This document shows positions 8,266 through 17,298 of a stretch of DNA of 51,397 nt, one piece after another. Source of the stretch: Chloroflexota bacterium (GTDB taxonomy: Bacteria; Chloroflexota; Anaerolineae; UBA2200); NCBI GenBank assembly GCA_030607875.1, contig JAUWJD010000024.1:1-51397 (forward strand), read 5' to 3'. The first letter of the stretch is position 1; every line of letters starts with the position of its first letter. The notes beneath the pieces are model-generated. The model was not told the origin of the DNA. It was given only the letters and a program-made list of their open reading frames with translations, and searched no databases. Both the position numbers and the translations under genes were made by a program.

Positions 8266-9480
8266 ATGGTTAAGGTTCTACATTTCGCTGATCTGCACCT
8301 GGGCGTAGAGAACTATGGCCGGCCAGACGCGGCGACCGGTCTGCACACGCGCCTCTTGGACTTTTTGCGGTCCTTCGACGAACTGGTAGACTATGCACTG
8401 GCGGAACCGGTTGACCTGGTGCTCTTTGCCGGTGACGCCTACAAGAACCGTGATCCCAACCCTACCCACCAACGAGAGTTCGCACGGCGCATACAACAGT
8501 TGGCTTCAGCAGACATCCCCGTGTTTCTACTGACGGGTAATCACGACATCCCGAGCACTATGGGACGCGCTAGCACACTGGACATCTTTGCAACTCTGGA
8601 GGTTCCCAACGTCCATGTGGGCCGACGGCCAGCCACGCACCACATCACTACCCGTTCTGGGCCTGTGCAGATCGTAGCACTGCCCTGGATCATACGGAGC
8701 CATTTGCTCAGCCGTGACGAGTACAGGAACCACACCCTGTCTGAGATCGAAGAACTAACGCTCAGCAAGCTGGAGAACATCCTGAAAAAACAGGTGGAGG
8801 GCTTGCATCCTGACCTGCCGACCATTCTAGCAGTGCACGGTGCGGTGCAAGGAGCCGTCTATGGATCTGAAAGAAGCGTGATGCTGGGTCAGGAATTGGT
8901 GCTTCCATCGAGCCTGCTGAAGAACGACGCATTTGACTATGCAGCGCTAGGACACATCCACCGCCACCAAGTCCTCAACCAGCGCCCGCCCCTCGTCTAT
9001 GCTGGCAGCGTGGATCGAATTGACTTCGGAGAAGAGCGGGAAGCCAAGGGTTTTGTCGTCGTGGAGGTAGAAAAAGGCAGGGCTGACTTCAAATTCGTGG
9101 AACTCACCAGTACTCGACGCTTTGTCACCATCAAAGTTCAAGCAGATGGCGCTGATCCAATGGCCCAGGTTCAGCGAGCCATTGCCGCTCACGATATCAA
9201 AGATGCCATTGTCCGGCTTATCATTCACACCACGATGGAGAAGAATCACCTGCTGCGCGATCGCGAGATTCACGATTGGCTGCGTGAGGCTTTCAAGGTA
9301 GCCGCTGTGGTCAGAGACGTCAAGCGTGTATCGCGGCTGCGCCTGGGCAGCGATCAAACCGTGGAACAGATGACGCCATCGCAGGTGCTGGAGAGATACC
9401 TCCAGTTGCGTCAGTTGTCCAAAGAACGCATTGAGAAGCTAATGGAGTATGGCCAGCGAGTGATGGATCTGGAGTCATGA
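8266..9480 (+). CDS. sbcD: SbcD/Mre11-type metallophosphoesterase exonuclease
   Basis: A 404-residue Mre11/SbcD-type nuclease. The five phosphoesterase motifs can be read: FADLHLG (D, H), LVLFAGDAYKNR (GD), LLTGNHD (GNHD), AVHGAVQGA (H), and ALGHIHRHQVL (GHxH), which bind two Mn ions. Such nucleases process DNA ends and hairpins, normally with the SbcC/Rad50 ATPase encoded next to them. No sbcC is present: the following gene is unrelated. The ATG lies three bases after the guaA stop, so translation is probably coupled. Confidence 0.88.
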   Translation: MVKVLHFADLHLGVENYGRPDAATGLHTRLLDFLRSFDELVDYALAEPVDLVLFAGDAYKNRDPNPTHQREFARRIQQLASADIPVFLLTGNHDIPSTMGRASTLDIFATLEVPNVHVGRRPATHHITTRSGPVQIVALPWIIRSHLLSRDEYRNHTLSEIEELTLSKLENILKKQVEGLHPDLPTILAVHGAVQGAVYGSERSVMLGQELVLPSSLLKNDAFDYAALGHIHRHQVLNQRPPLVYAGSVDRIDFGEEREAKGFVVVEVEKGRADFKFVELTSTRRFVTIKVQADGADPMAQVQRAIAAHDIKDAIVRLIIHTTMEKNHLLRDREIHDWLREAFKVAAVVRDVKRVSRLRLGSDQTVEQMTPSQVLERYLQLRQLSKERIEKLMEYGQRVMDLES

Positions 9481-9552
9481 GCAGGGGGCAGCCCGCTTCG
9501 TCTGCACCCTCCTTCTCGCTCGCGATTCAGAACTCGGGGAAGGGGAAACGTT

Positions 9553-11841
9553 ATGAACACGAGACTGCAAACGTCCGTAGACTCACTAAGCATCATAGAC
9601 GGCGTGTGGCAAGAAAGGGCCAGCAACGTAGGTATCATTGAGCACTCTCCTATTGTCCCGTCTAAGCATGAACGGGGAAACGTCTATGTCCTGGTAGAGA
9701 CAGTTGGGAGCTTTCCAGACCCGGCCAAGATCCAACAGCAAATCATCCGCATCGTGCAGGAATGCTACCACACACCCGGCAGCGTTACCGCCGGCATGCG
9801 TCTGGCGATCAAAGCTGCGAACACCTACCTATTCGAGGAGAACCTCAATGCTCCACGCGAGGAGCGTGGCATTGCTGGCGTGACTTGCGTGGTACTGAAA
9901 GATCGAGATGCCTACATAGGACAGTGTGGCCCTGCAGTGCTCTACCACGTTGGCCAAGGGCAGTTCCAGCGTCTCCCGCAAGAGTCTACCTGGCTGACCA
10001 GCAAGACACTGCAAGACGTAGACGTCGGCAAGCAACCACCGTTAGGGCTGCGACGAGACATCGAGCCAGAACTGTCTCACGTCTATGTGCGGGAAGGCGA
10101 TGTGTTGATCCTGGCTTCCACCTCACTGGCCAAGCTGGCCAGCGATGAAGAAATCGCCAGCGCGACCCTGCATCGCGGTGCACATACGATACGTGGCAAC
10201 CTGGAAAGCCTGGCCCGGGGAGAGGATTTCTCGGTAGTGACCATCGAGGTGCTGGCAACCGATCAAGCATCAATGCAAGTAGAAGCGGAGGAGTCGCGTA
10301 CTCCTTCCAGCCCTGTGGGACCGCCAAGTCTGTGGGTCAGAGCATCGTCTGCATTTCGCAAGTGGTTCCTTCCGTCCCCAGAAGGTGAAGAGGAATCTGA
10401 GAAAGATCTGGAGAAGGCAACCGCTCCCCAGTTCATGGGAGAGGAAGAAGAGGCCGAAGGCTTCCTGCCATCCATTGATCTAAGAGGAGCAGCAGAGTCA
10501 GCCCGCCGCGCACTGACCAAAGCCGGACAGGGACTCGGTGCGATACTGGTGCGGGTGCTGCCAGAAACAGAACCAGGGCAGCGCAAGAGGCAGTCACGCG
10601 CTCGGGCCATTGGGCGGAGGAAGCAGGATGCAAGCAGGAAGGGAGCGCAGAGAGCTACACAGATGGATAGGAGATGGTTGTGGGCCACTCTGCTGATACC
10701 GGTTGTTGTTGTCCTGCTCTTCGTCATCACGCGTTTCCAGTACCAGCGCTCGCAGCAGGCCCAGTTCCAGCGACTGGTGCAGAGAATCGAAGAGGCCAAA
10801 ACCGCCGCAGAAGCCAGTCCCGTTGTAGCCGAACAGAGAGTCAGACTGGCCGAAGCACTGACTCTGCTTAACGAGGCTCTGGAAATAAAGCCAGAGGATG
10901 AGCAGTTGCTGAATGAGCAAGAGGCAACGCGGGCTTGGCTGGATCGCGTCAATCAAGTCTCCAGGATCTTCTACTTCAGCGAATTGCAGGAGTTTGCCGA
11001 CACCGAGAGCGCCAAGAGCCATCTGCACAAGGTGCTTGTCCATGGCATAGATGTGTACGTGCTTGACCTGGGCACAAACCGGGTATACAAGTACATCCTG
11101 AACGACGCCAGGGACGGCTTGCAGATACTGGAGGGCGATCAGGTCTTGCTGCGCAAGGGGGATCAACGTGGCGAAACCATCGTTGACGATTTGCTCGACA
11201 TCGCCTGGGTGGAAGCCGGCGGGCTGCGAGGCACCAGCAACCTGCTGATATTGGACAAAAAGGGCCACGTGCTGCAGTATGACCCGCTGTTAGGGTTGCA
11301 GCTGCTCCCCTCCGCAGACCACAGCTCATGGAGTGAGCCGGTGGCTGCCGCAGGGTACTATGGTAGATTCTATCTGCTGGATCCCAAGGCCAACCAGGTT
11401 CTCAGGTACGTCCTGACAAACAATGGTTATGACGGACCGCCAGGCAACTACTTCCAGGCCGAAACCAGCGCCGACGCCAGCAATGCGGTGGACATCGCTA
11501 TTGATGGAAACGTGTACACCCTGCACTCGGATGGCGCAATCTCCAAATACCAGCAGGGCGTCGGCGTTCCCTTCCCGCAGAACAATCTCGATGAGCCTTT
11601 GAGCAATCCGTCTAGCATCTTTGCCACCGGGTTCATGGACGAAGGGGGCTACATCTACGTTGTGGATACCGGGAATCAACGCATTGTTCAGTTCAGCAAG
11701 GCGGGTGAGTTCGTCCGTCAATTCCGGGGCCGGGACCCAACGTACATGAACGACCTGAAAAGCATATTTGTCGACGAGGCAGAAAAGAAGGTCTTTCTCC
11801 TCGATGGCAGCAAACTCTACCTGGCACACCTGTCTGAGTAA
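9553..11841 (+). CDS. Membrane protein with PPM-phosphatase-like N-terminus and beta-propeller-like C-terminus
   Basis: A 762-residue protein of unknown function. Residues 1-240 resemble a PP2C/SpoIIE-type phosphatase fold (GIAGVTCVVLKDRDAYIGQC, then REGDVLILAS and EDFSVVTIEV), but the acidic metal-binding residues look incomplete, so it may be inactive. A low-complexity acidic then basic linker follows. One transmembrane helix lies at about 375-395 (LLIPVVVVLLFVI), then a coiled coil with acidic repeats. The rest has NHL-like repeats such as VYVLDLGTNRVYKYIL and FYLLDPKANQVLRYVL, each about 45 residues. The N-terminus would be cytoplasmic and the propeller outside. AAGGGG precedes the ATG. 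Confidence 0.7.
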   Translation: MNTRLQTSVDSLSIIDGVWQERASNVGIIEHSPIVPSKHERGNVYVLVETVGSFPDPAKIQQQIIRIVQECYHTPGSVTAGMRLAIKAANTYLFEENLNAPREERGIAGVTCVVLKDRDAYIGQCGPAVLYHVGQGQFQRLPQESTWLTSKTLQDVDVGKQPPLGLRRDIEPELSHVYVREGDVLILASTSLAKLASDEEIASATLHRGAHTIRGNLESLARGEDFSVVTIEVLATDQASMQVEAEESRTPSSPVGPPSLWVRASSAFRKWFLPSPEGEEESEKDLEKATAPQFMGEEEEAEGFLPSIDLRGAAESARRALTKAGQGLGAILVRVLPETEPGQRKRQSRARAIGRRKQDASRKGAQRATQMDRRWLWATLLIPVVVVLLFVITRFQYQRSQQAQFQRLVQRIEEAKTAAEASPVVAEQRVRLAEALTLLNEALEIKPEDEQLLNEQEATRAWLDRVNQVSRIFYFSELQEFADTESAKSHLHKVLVHGIDVYVLDLGTNRVYKYILNDARDGLQILEGDQVLLRKGDQRGETIVDDLLDIAWVEAGGLRGTSNLLILDKKGHVLQYDPLLGLQLLPSADHSSWSEPVAAAGYYGRFYLLDPKANQVLRYVLTNNGYDGPPGNYFQAETSADASNAVDIAIDGNVYTLHSDGAISKYQQGVGVPFPQNNLDEPLSNPSSIFATGFMDEGGYIYVVDTGNQRIVQFSKAGEFVRQFRGRDPTYMNDLKSIFVDEAEKKVFLLDGSKLYLAHLSE

Positions 11842-11856
11842 TGTAGGCAAGATCGA

Positions 11857-12957
11857 ATGTCGCTGATATTAGGGCTGGAAACCTCATGTGACGAAACCGC
11901 AGCGGCCGTAGTTGCGGACGGCCGAAAGATTCTTTCCAGTGTGGTGGCGTCACAGGTCGAATTGCATCGCCAGTATGGTGGGGTCTTCCCTGAGATGGCA
12001 TCCCGACAGCACATACTGGACATTGTGCCCGTCCTTGAAGAGACACTACTCGGTGCGGCCGGAGCAGAATGGACGGCCCTGGATGCACTTGCCGTCACTT
12101 CTGGACCTGGACTGGTCGGCTCGCTTCTCGTTGGCGTAAACGTGGCCAAAGCCATCGCCTGGGCCACAGCATTGCCGCTTATCGGCGTGAACCACCTGGA
12201 GGCTCATCTGTATGCAAACTGGCTCTTCACTCCCGCTGAGGGGACCAACGAAGAAATCAAACCATTGCCCGCGCCCAGATTTCCACTGATTTGTCTGATT
12301 GTCTCTGGCGGACACACCGATCTAGTATTGATGACAGGGCACGGGCAGTACCGTGTGCTCGGTCGTACCGTGGATGATGCGGCCGGAGAAGCGTTCGACA
12401 AAGTGGCTCGGCTTCTCGGTCTGGGCTACCCAGGTGGCCCCGCAATCCAGGCCCAGGCAGGAGGCGGCAACCCACAGAGGTTTGATTTGCCCCGGCCGAT
12501 GCTCAAAGATGGCTACAACTTTAGCTTCAGCGGGCTCAAGACCGCCGTGCTGCGCATTGTACAGAAGTACGAGGGAAGGGGCAGGAAACCCTTCAAACAG
12601 CGATCGAGGATGGTGACCTCGCGTACCGCACCGCTACTGCGCAGACTGCCATTGGCCGACTTGGCAGCCAGCTTCCAGGCTGCAGTGGTCGATGTGCTGG
12701 TGGAGAAGACGAAGCGTGCGACAGAGCAATTCCAGGTCGAACAGGTACTGCTCGCCGGCGGAGTAGCCAGCAACACGCTCCTCCGCCAGCAGATGGTAGC
12801 CCGATTGAACGTGCCGGTACGCTACCCGCCACCCGAATTGTGTACCGACAATGCTGCCATGGTCGCCTCAACTGGTTATTTCAAGTATATGACCGGAGAG
12901 CGACACAGTTGGGATCTTGATGTCTGCCCATCCCTGGCATTGACGCACCCATCATAG
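11857..12957 (+). CDS. tsaD: tRNA threonylcarbamoyladenosine transferase TsaD
   Basis: TsaD (formerly Gcp/YgjD) transfers the threonylcarbamoyl group to A37 of ANN-decoding tRNAs. The start LILGLETSCDETAAAVV, the iron-binding HxxxH (GVNHLEAHLYA), SGGHTDLV and the nucleotide-binding GGVASNTLLR are all present. At 366 residues it is longer than usual (about 340) because of a basic insertion after VQKYEGRGR. TsaC is also in this window (33.3-33.9 kb), and MtaB, which modifies the same base further, is two genes downstream. The ATG at 11857 has only a weak ribosome binding site. Confidence 0.95.
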   Translation: MSLILGLETSCDETAAAVVADGRKILSSVVASQVELHRQYGGVFPEMASRQHILDIVPVLEETLLGAAGAEWTALDALAVTSGPGLVGSLLVGVNVAKAIAWATALPLIGVNHLEAHLYANWLFTPAEGTNEEIKPLPAPRFPLICLIVSGGHTDLVLMTGHGQYRVLGRTVDDAAGEAFDKVARLLGLGYPGGPAIQAQAGGGNPQRFDLPRPMLKDGYNFSFSGLKTAVLRIVQKYEGRGRKPFKQRSRMVTSRTAPLLRRLPLADLAASFQAAVVDVLVEKTKRATEQFQVEQVLLAGGVASNTLLRQQMVARLNVPVRYPPPELCTDNAAMVASTGYFKYMTGERHSWDLDVCPSLALTHPS

Positions 12958-12974
12958 GGAGCAAGGCCAGTTCC

Positions 12975-13316
12975 ATGAGCCCAAAGACATCAAAAGATGA
13001 AAAGGAAGGCTTCTTCCAGAAGGTATATGAGTTGGTGAAGCAAGTGCCAGAAGGACACGTAGTCACGTATGGCCAGGTCGCCGCCGCACTCGGCAACGCC
13101 AGACAAGCCCGGATAGTAGGCTGGGCCATGCGCACCTGTCCGCACGACGTACCCTGGCATCGAGTGGTTAACGCTCAAGGCAGGCTGAGCACGCGCCCCA
13201 TACACGGCAGTTTCAACCCCCAGCGTGCACGATTGGAGGACGAAGGTGTCGAATTTGATCACAATGGGCGCATCGACCTTGACACCTATGGATGGGACGG
13301 GTTGGGAAAGATATGA
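12975..13316 (+). CDS. Alkyltransferase-like DNA-binding protein (ATL)
   Basis: A 113-residue protein with the O6-alkylguanine methyltransferase DNA-binding fold: VVTYGQVAAALGNARQAR (helix-turn-helix with the Arg finger) and an active-site loop that reads PWHRVV where alkyltransferases have PCHRV. The Cys-to-Trp replacement is the defining trait of ATL proteins, which flip out alkylated guanine without repairing it and recruit nucleotide excision repair. It is followed by selA with an ATGA overlap (stop and start share bases). Confidence 0.9.
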   Translation: MSPKTSKDEKEGFFQKVYELVKQVPEGHVVTYGQVAAALGNARQARIVGWAMRTCPHDVPWHRVVNAQGRLSTRPIHGSFNPQRARLEDEGVEFDHNGRIDLDTYGWDGLGKI

Positions 13317-14695
13317 AAGCTGCAATAGAAAAAACGGTACAAAGAGAGCTGAGGAAACTGCCCAGTGTAGACAAGCTGCTGAAAGAGGCTGGCATCCAGG
13401 CCATGCTGCGAGAGCATAGCCACAAACTGACAGTAACCGCCATCCAGGAAGTGCTCGCGGACACACGGCAGGCTATCCTGAGCGGTGATATGTGTCCCAG
13501 CAAGGTGAACCTCAGCGCAAGAGTCGCGACACGGCTGTCCAACCTGTTGCGTCCCAGCCTGTATCCGGTCATCAATGCCACAGGTGTGATCCTACACACC
13601 AACCTGGGGCGTGCGCCGCTGAGCCTGGCCGCGCAAGAGGCAATGCAGGAGACAAGTGCGTACAGCAATCTTGAGTATGACCTACCAGCCGGCAAGAGAG
13701 GCTCTCGCCACGTCCACGCGGAAGAACTGCTCTGCCGGCTGACGGAAGCAGAAGCAGGCCTGGTAGTAAACAATGACGCCGGGGCTGTCTTGCTCATCCT
13801 GACCGCCCTGGCCAAAGGGCGCGAGGTCATTATCTCCAGAGGACAACTGGTAGAGATCGGCGGTGGATTTCGTATCCCAGAAGTGATGGCCCAAAGCGGC
13901 GCGCGCCTGGTCGAAGTGGGCACCACCAACCGCACTTACCTTTGGGACTATGAGGCTGCGCTTACCCCGGATACGGCCATGTTGCTGCACGTGCATACCA
14001 GCAACTTCCGCCTGATTGGCTTTTCCCACCAGACGCCATTGGCTGATCTGGTGACTCTGGCACAACAACACGATTTGCTGGCGGTGGAAGACCTGGGCAG
14101 TGGCGCCCTCCTCGATACTGCTCAATTTGGCCTCAGCCACGAACCAGCGGTACCGGAAAGCCTGGCCACGGGTGTCGATCTCGTTTGCTTTAGCGGCGAC
14201 AAACTGCTGGGCGGACCACAGGCTGGGATCATCCTGGGCAAAAAGGCATTGATCGATGTGCTCAAGCGCCACCCCTTGACCAGAGCCTTGAGAGTCAGCA
14301 AGACAGTCATCGCCGGCCTGCAGGCAACACTGCTGCACTATCTCAAAGGCGAGGCGCTGGAACAGGTACCTGTCTGGCGGATGCTGACCATGGATATCGA
14401 GCAGATCGAGCCCCGCGCTGCGGCCCTTGTCGAGTGGCTCCGCGATGCCGGCGTGCAAGCGACGGTCATCGCCGGGTTCTCCGCGGTGGGTGGAGGTTCA
14501 CTGCCCGGAGAGACGCTGCCCACAGGTCTGGTCGCCATTGACGTCGATGCTCCCCACGAGCTGGCACAGAGACTGCGCCTGGGCTCTCCTCCTGTGATCG
14601 GCCGGATCGAACGGGATGCCTTTGTACTTGACTTGCGCACCGTTCTCCCCTCTGAAGAGGCCGCACTTGAACAGGCACTGAAGGCCACGCTTTAG
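13313..14695 (+). CDS. selA: L-seryl-tRNA(Sec) selenium transferase SelA
   Basis: A 460-residue PLP enzyme converting Ser-tRNA(Sec) to Sec-tRNA(Sec) with selenophosphate. Visible features are the N-terminal tRNA-binding region starting ERELRKLPSVDKLL-like, INATGVILHTNLGRAPLS, and the PLP lysine in CFSGDKLLGGPQAGIILG. The ATG at 13313 overlaps the ATL stop codon as ATGA; a start seven codons upstream is less likely. Its presence implies selenocysteine use, but selB, selC and selD are not in this window. No selenoprotein could be recognised among the neighbours. Confidence 0.95.
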   Translation: MKAAIEKTVQRELRKLPSVDKLLKEAGIQAMLREHSHKLTVTAIQEVLADTRQAILSGDMCPSKVNLSARVATRLSNLLRPSLYPVINATGVILHTNLGRAPLSLAAQEAMQETSAYSNLEYDLPAGKRGSRHVHAEELLCRLTEAEAGLVVNNDAGAVLLILTALAKGREVIISRGQLVEIGGGFRIPEVMAQSGARLVEVGTTNRTYLWDYEAALTPDTAMLLHVHTSNFRLIGFSHQTPLADLVTLAQQHDLLAVEDLGSGALLDTAQFGLSHEPAVPESLATGVDLVCFSGDKLLGGPQAGIILGKKALIDVLKRHPLTRALRVSKTVIAGLQATLLHYLKGEALEQVPVWRMLTMDIEQIEPRAAALVEWLRDAGVQATVIAGFSAVGGGSLPGETLPTGLVAIDVDAPHELAQRLRLGSPPVIGRIERDAFVLDLRTVLPSEEAALEQALKATL

Positions 14696-14701
14696 ACCGC
14701 C

Positions 14702-16003
14702 ATGAGAGTGTATCTGAGAGCTCTGGGCTGCAAGCTCAACCAGAGCGAAGTGGAAAGCTGGGCGCGCAGGCTGGCAGCGGCGGGCTGCGAGATCGTCGAA
14801 TCCTCAGCGAACGCCGATTTGTGCATCCTCAACACGTGCACGGTGACACACGTGGCGTCACGCAAGTCGCGCCAGATGGTACGACGCTGCGCCAGAGGCA
14901 ACCCCCAGGCCCCAATCGTGGTCACTGGCTGCTTTGCGGAGATTCACCCAGGGCAAGCAGCCCGATTGCCCGGTGTGAGCCTCGTACTTGGGACAGCAGA
15001 CAAAGAGCGCCTGGTGGACAACGTCGCTGAACGGCTTGGTTTCCCCGTCCTTTCCCCTCGCCCCGAACAGCACGCATCCATTGCGTGTCTGCACACCCGT
15101 GCCTTTGTCAAGATCCAGGATGGCTGCAACAATGCTTGTACTTATTGCATTGTGCGCGTGGCTCGTGGACGGCAGCGCAGCCGGCCAATGCGCGCCATCC
15201 TTGACGAGATCCTTGCCCGACAGAGCGAGGGCTACCAAGAGATCGTTCTCAGCGGTGTACACATTGGCGCTTATGGACGCGAGCGCGACGAGACGTTGCC
15301 CGACTTGGTGCGCAAAATACTACAACACACCCGCTTCTCCCGCCTGCGGCTTTCCTCCATCGAGCCCTGGGATTTGGCGCCAGACCTTCTGCGGCTCTGG
15401 GAGAACCGGCGCTTGTGTCGCCATCTGCACCTGCCGCTGCAGAGCGGATGTGACGCCACGCTCAAGCGCATGAACCGGCGCTATACGACGGCACAATTCT
15501 CGGAGCTGGTGCGCAACGCACGCGCCGCCATACCCGATCTTGCTGTGACTACCGACGTGATTGTCGGCTTCCCAGGAGAAGACAAGCAGGAGTTTGCCGC
15601 GAGCGCCGACTTTGTGGCCAGCATGGATTTCGCACGAATCCACGTGTTTCCCTTCTCGGCACGTCCGGGCACAGAGGCGGCTGCCATGCCCCAGCAGATT
15701 GCTCCACCGACCAAGAAGCAGCGTGGCAAACGTATGGCCGGGATAGCCCGCCAAAGCAGCGAGGCCTTCCGCCGTCGCTTCCTCGGCAGGATGATGGATG
15801 TGCTTTGGGAAAGCGGGAAAGCTGATCAATGGAGCGGTCTGACCGACAACTACATCCGCGTTGCAGTTACCCATACTGAGCCGCTTCGTAACCGCATCCT
15901 CCCGGCACGGCTGCTCGAACTGACCACTTACGGTGTGCGCGGGGAATTGGCTTCCTCACGCACGACCGCGGAACAAGCGGATGGTCCTGTCAACTCGATT
16001 TGA
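14702..16003 (+). CDS. mtaB: tRNA (t6A37) methylthiotransferase MtaB
   Basis: A radical-SAM methylthiotransferase of 433 residues. The N-terminal domain starts with the cluster motif LGCKLNQSE and has NTCTVTHVA and VVTGCFAE, giving the three Cys of the auxiliary [4Fe-4S] cluster. The radical-SAM motif is CNNACTYCIV. A C-terminal TRAM-like domain follows. The VTHVASRKSRQ context and overall length fit MtaB, which makes ms2t6A37 from t6A37, rather than MiaB or RimO. That links it to TsaD upstream. It starts six bases after selA. Confidence 0.9.
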   Translation: MRVYLRALGCKLNQSEVESWARRLAAAGCEIVESSANADLCILNTCTVTHVASRKSRQMVRRCARGNPQAPIVVTGCFAEIHPGQAARLPGVSLVLGTADKERLVDNVAERLGFPVLSPRPEQHASIACLHTRAFVKIQDGCNNACTYCIVRVARGRQRSRPMRAILDEILARQSEGYQEIVLSGVHIGAYGRERDETLPDLVRKILQHTRFSRLRLSSIEPWDLAPDLLRLWENRRLCRHLHLPLQSGCDATLKRMNRRYTTAQFSELVRNARAAIPDLAVTTDVIVGFPGEDKQEFAASADFVASMDFARIHVFPFSARPGTEAAAMPQQIAPPTKKQRGKRMAGIARQSSEAFRRRFLGRMMDVLWESGKADQWSGLTDNYIRVAVTHTEPLRNRILPARLLELTTYGVRGELASSRTTAEQADGPVNSI

Positions 16004-16028
16004 CAATTCATGCAAATGACGCTATCAT
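16000..16028 (+). promoter_or_regulatory. Promoter overlapping the mtaB stop codon
   Basis: TTGACA (16000-16005) and TATCAT (16023-16028) are 17 bp apart. The -35 box contains the mtaB stop codon. The transcript would start near 16035 and lead into the TauE-family gene with a leader of about 310 bases. Confidence 0.6.
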
Positions 16029-16042
16029 CGCGGTAATTCTGC

Positions 16043-16066
16043 AGCAACCCCTTCGAAGGGGTTGCT
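16043..16066 (+). terminator. Perfect 24-bp palindrome: terminator, 5' hairpin or operator
   Basis: Arms AGCAACCCCTTC and GAAGGGGTTGCT form a perfect palindrome, followed by ACATTTTC, a poor T-tract. It can terminate the selA-mtaB operon. It also lies within about 10 bases of the predicted start of the downstream promoter, so it may instead be a 5' stabilising hairpin or a repressor site. Confidence 0.55.
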
Positions 16067-16344
16067 ACATTTTCGCCGCCTTGTTCACTAATCCTGTAGA
16101 GATACTACACATTGTGACAGAGGGACAGTGAACCATGTCGCTCTTCCTGCCTATCATGGTACTGGACTTTGCGAGTTCCTCTGCGCAGTCTTGAGCATTG
16201 AGGCGCCGCTTTCATCTTTGGTCACAGCGGATTTGTTTGGTACACACTCAGCAAACTGAACGTGGGCCCAGCACCTGCACCCTAAGCTATCACTACTGGG
16301 CAAAGCGCATTAACTGAAATCACCTGTTTGACTAAGGAGGTAAG
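16067..16344 (+). other. Long leader before the TauE-family gene
   Basis: No gene is supported. A 19-codon frame with ATG at 16135 lacks a well-placed ribosome binding site. A separate frame reads GAAFIFGHSGFVWYTLSKLN (16202-16261) and ends at a TAA; it resembles a piece of a membrane protein and may be a remnant. No known riboswitch was recognised. Confidence 0.3.
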
Positions 16345-17091
16345 ATGACCACCCCAAACATCGTCGTTTTCATCATCGTCGGCTTTGTGGCCCAGATGAT
16401 TGATGGCGCCCTCGGAATGGCCTACGGAGTTAGCTCAACCACCTTCTTGCTCAGCATCGGCATTCCACCAGCCGCTGCAAGTGCCAGTGTTCACGCCGCA
16501 GAGGTATTCACAAGCAGTGTATCGGGGCTCTCACACCTGAGACTTGGCAACGTTGACAAGGACTTGGTCAAGCAACTTCTGATTCCTGGAGTCATAGGCG
16601 GGATCTCGGGAGCGTACATTCTTACTGCAGTGCCAGCCTCGATAATCAAGCCCATCGTCTCCATCTACCTGCTGGTGATGGGCTTGGTCATTCTCCGAAA
16701 GTCGTTCCAACAAGTCCAAGAGAAAGCCAGCAGAAACCACATGTTTCCATTAGGATTGGTAGGAGGGTTCTTTGATGCCATCGGAGGAGGTGGCTGGGGC
16801 CCAATAGTGACGAGCACTCTGGTGGCGACAGGAAATCATCCCAGATTTGTAATTGGTTCGGTAAACTTGGTAGAGTTCTTCGTAACTGTGTGCGAGTCCA
16901 TGACTTTTTTCCTGACCATTGGGCTCACGCATTGGACAATCATCCTTGGCTTGATCATCGGGGGAGGTATAGCTGCCCCCCTGGCAGCCTACGTCTGCAA
17001 GAAGTTGCCAACTCGAACGTTGATGAGAATAGTCGGGGTACTGATCACAGTTCTGAGCATTCGAACCATATATCTAACTCTACCACAATAG
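16345..17091 (+). CDS. TauE/SafE-family membrane transporter (sulfite exporter-like)
   Basis: A 248-residue membrane protein with the TauE/SafE pattern: an N-terminal FVAQMIDGALGMAYG and the internally repeated VGGFFDAIGGGGWGPI, in two halves of about four helices each. Members export sulfite, sulfoacetate or related anions, or import others, and the substrate here cannot be told. A near-perfect AAGGAGG precedes the ATG. No sulfur-metabolism gene is adjacent. Confidence 0.88.
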   Translation: MTTPNIVVFIIVGFVAQMIDGALGMAYGVSSTTFLLSIGIPPAAASASVHAAEVFTSSVSGLSHLRLGNVDKDLVKQLLIPGVIGGISGAYILTAVPASIIKPIVSIYLLVMGLVILRKSFQQVQEKASRNHMFPLGLVGGFFDAIGGGGWGPIVTSTLVATGNHPRFVIGSVNLVEFFVTVCESMTFFLTIGLTHWTIILGLIIGGGIAAPLAAYVCKKLPTRTLMRIVGVLITVLSIRTIYLTLPQ

Positions 17092-17157
17092 GACAAACTG
17101 GCAGCATCTGACGGCTTTTCCCACTGCCCGAGAGCCCGTTGCTCTTCCAGACTCGCT

Positions 17158-17186
17158 TTGACCGCAATGTCGAACTGATGTAATAT
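17158..17186 (+). promoter_or_regulatory. Promoter of the STAND ATPase gene
   Basis: TTGACC (17158-17163) and TAATAT (17181-17186) are exactly 17 bp apart, about 110 bp before the preferred start codon. Confidence 0.6.
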
Positions 17187-17298
17187 TCGGCTGTTCCAAA
17201 CCAACGCCATTGTGCCAAGGCATACGAGCATTTCATGGGAACAACCGCTATCTATGTGGCGCTGGGGAAGCGTGACGCTCAACCGGGAAATCGAGACT

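Noticed and set aside
16135-16261. Short selenoprotein with an in-frame TGA downstream of selA-mtaB
   Set aside because: The 19-codon frame and the membrane-protein-like segment are in different frames, and no recognisable SECIS hairpin or homologous product supports readthrough.
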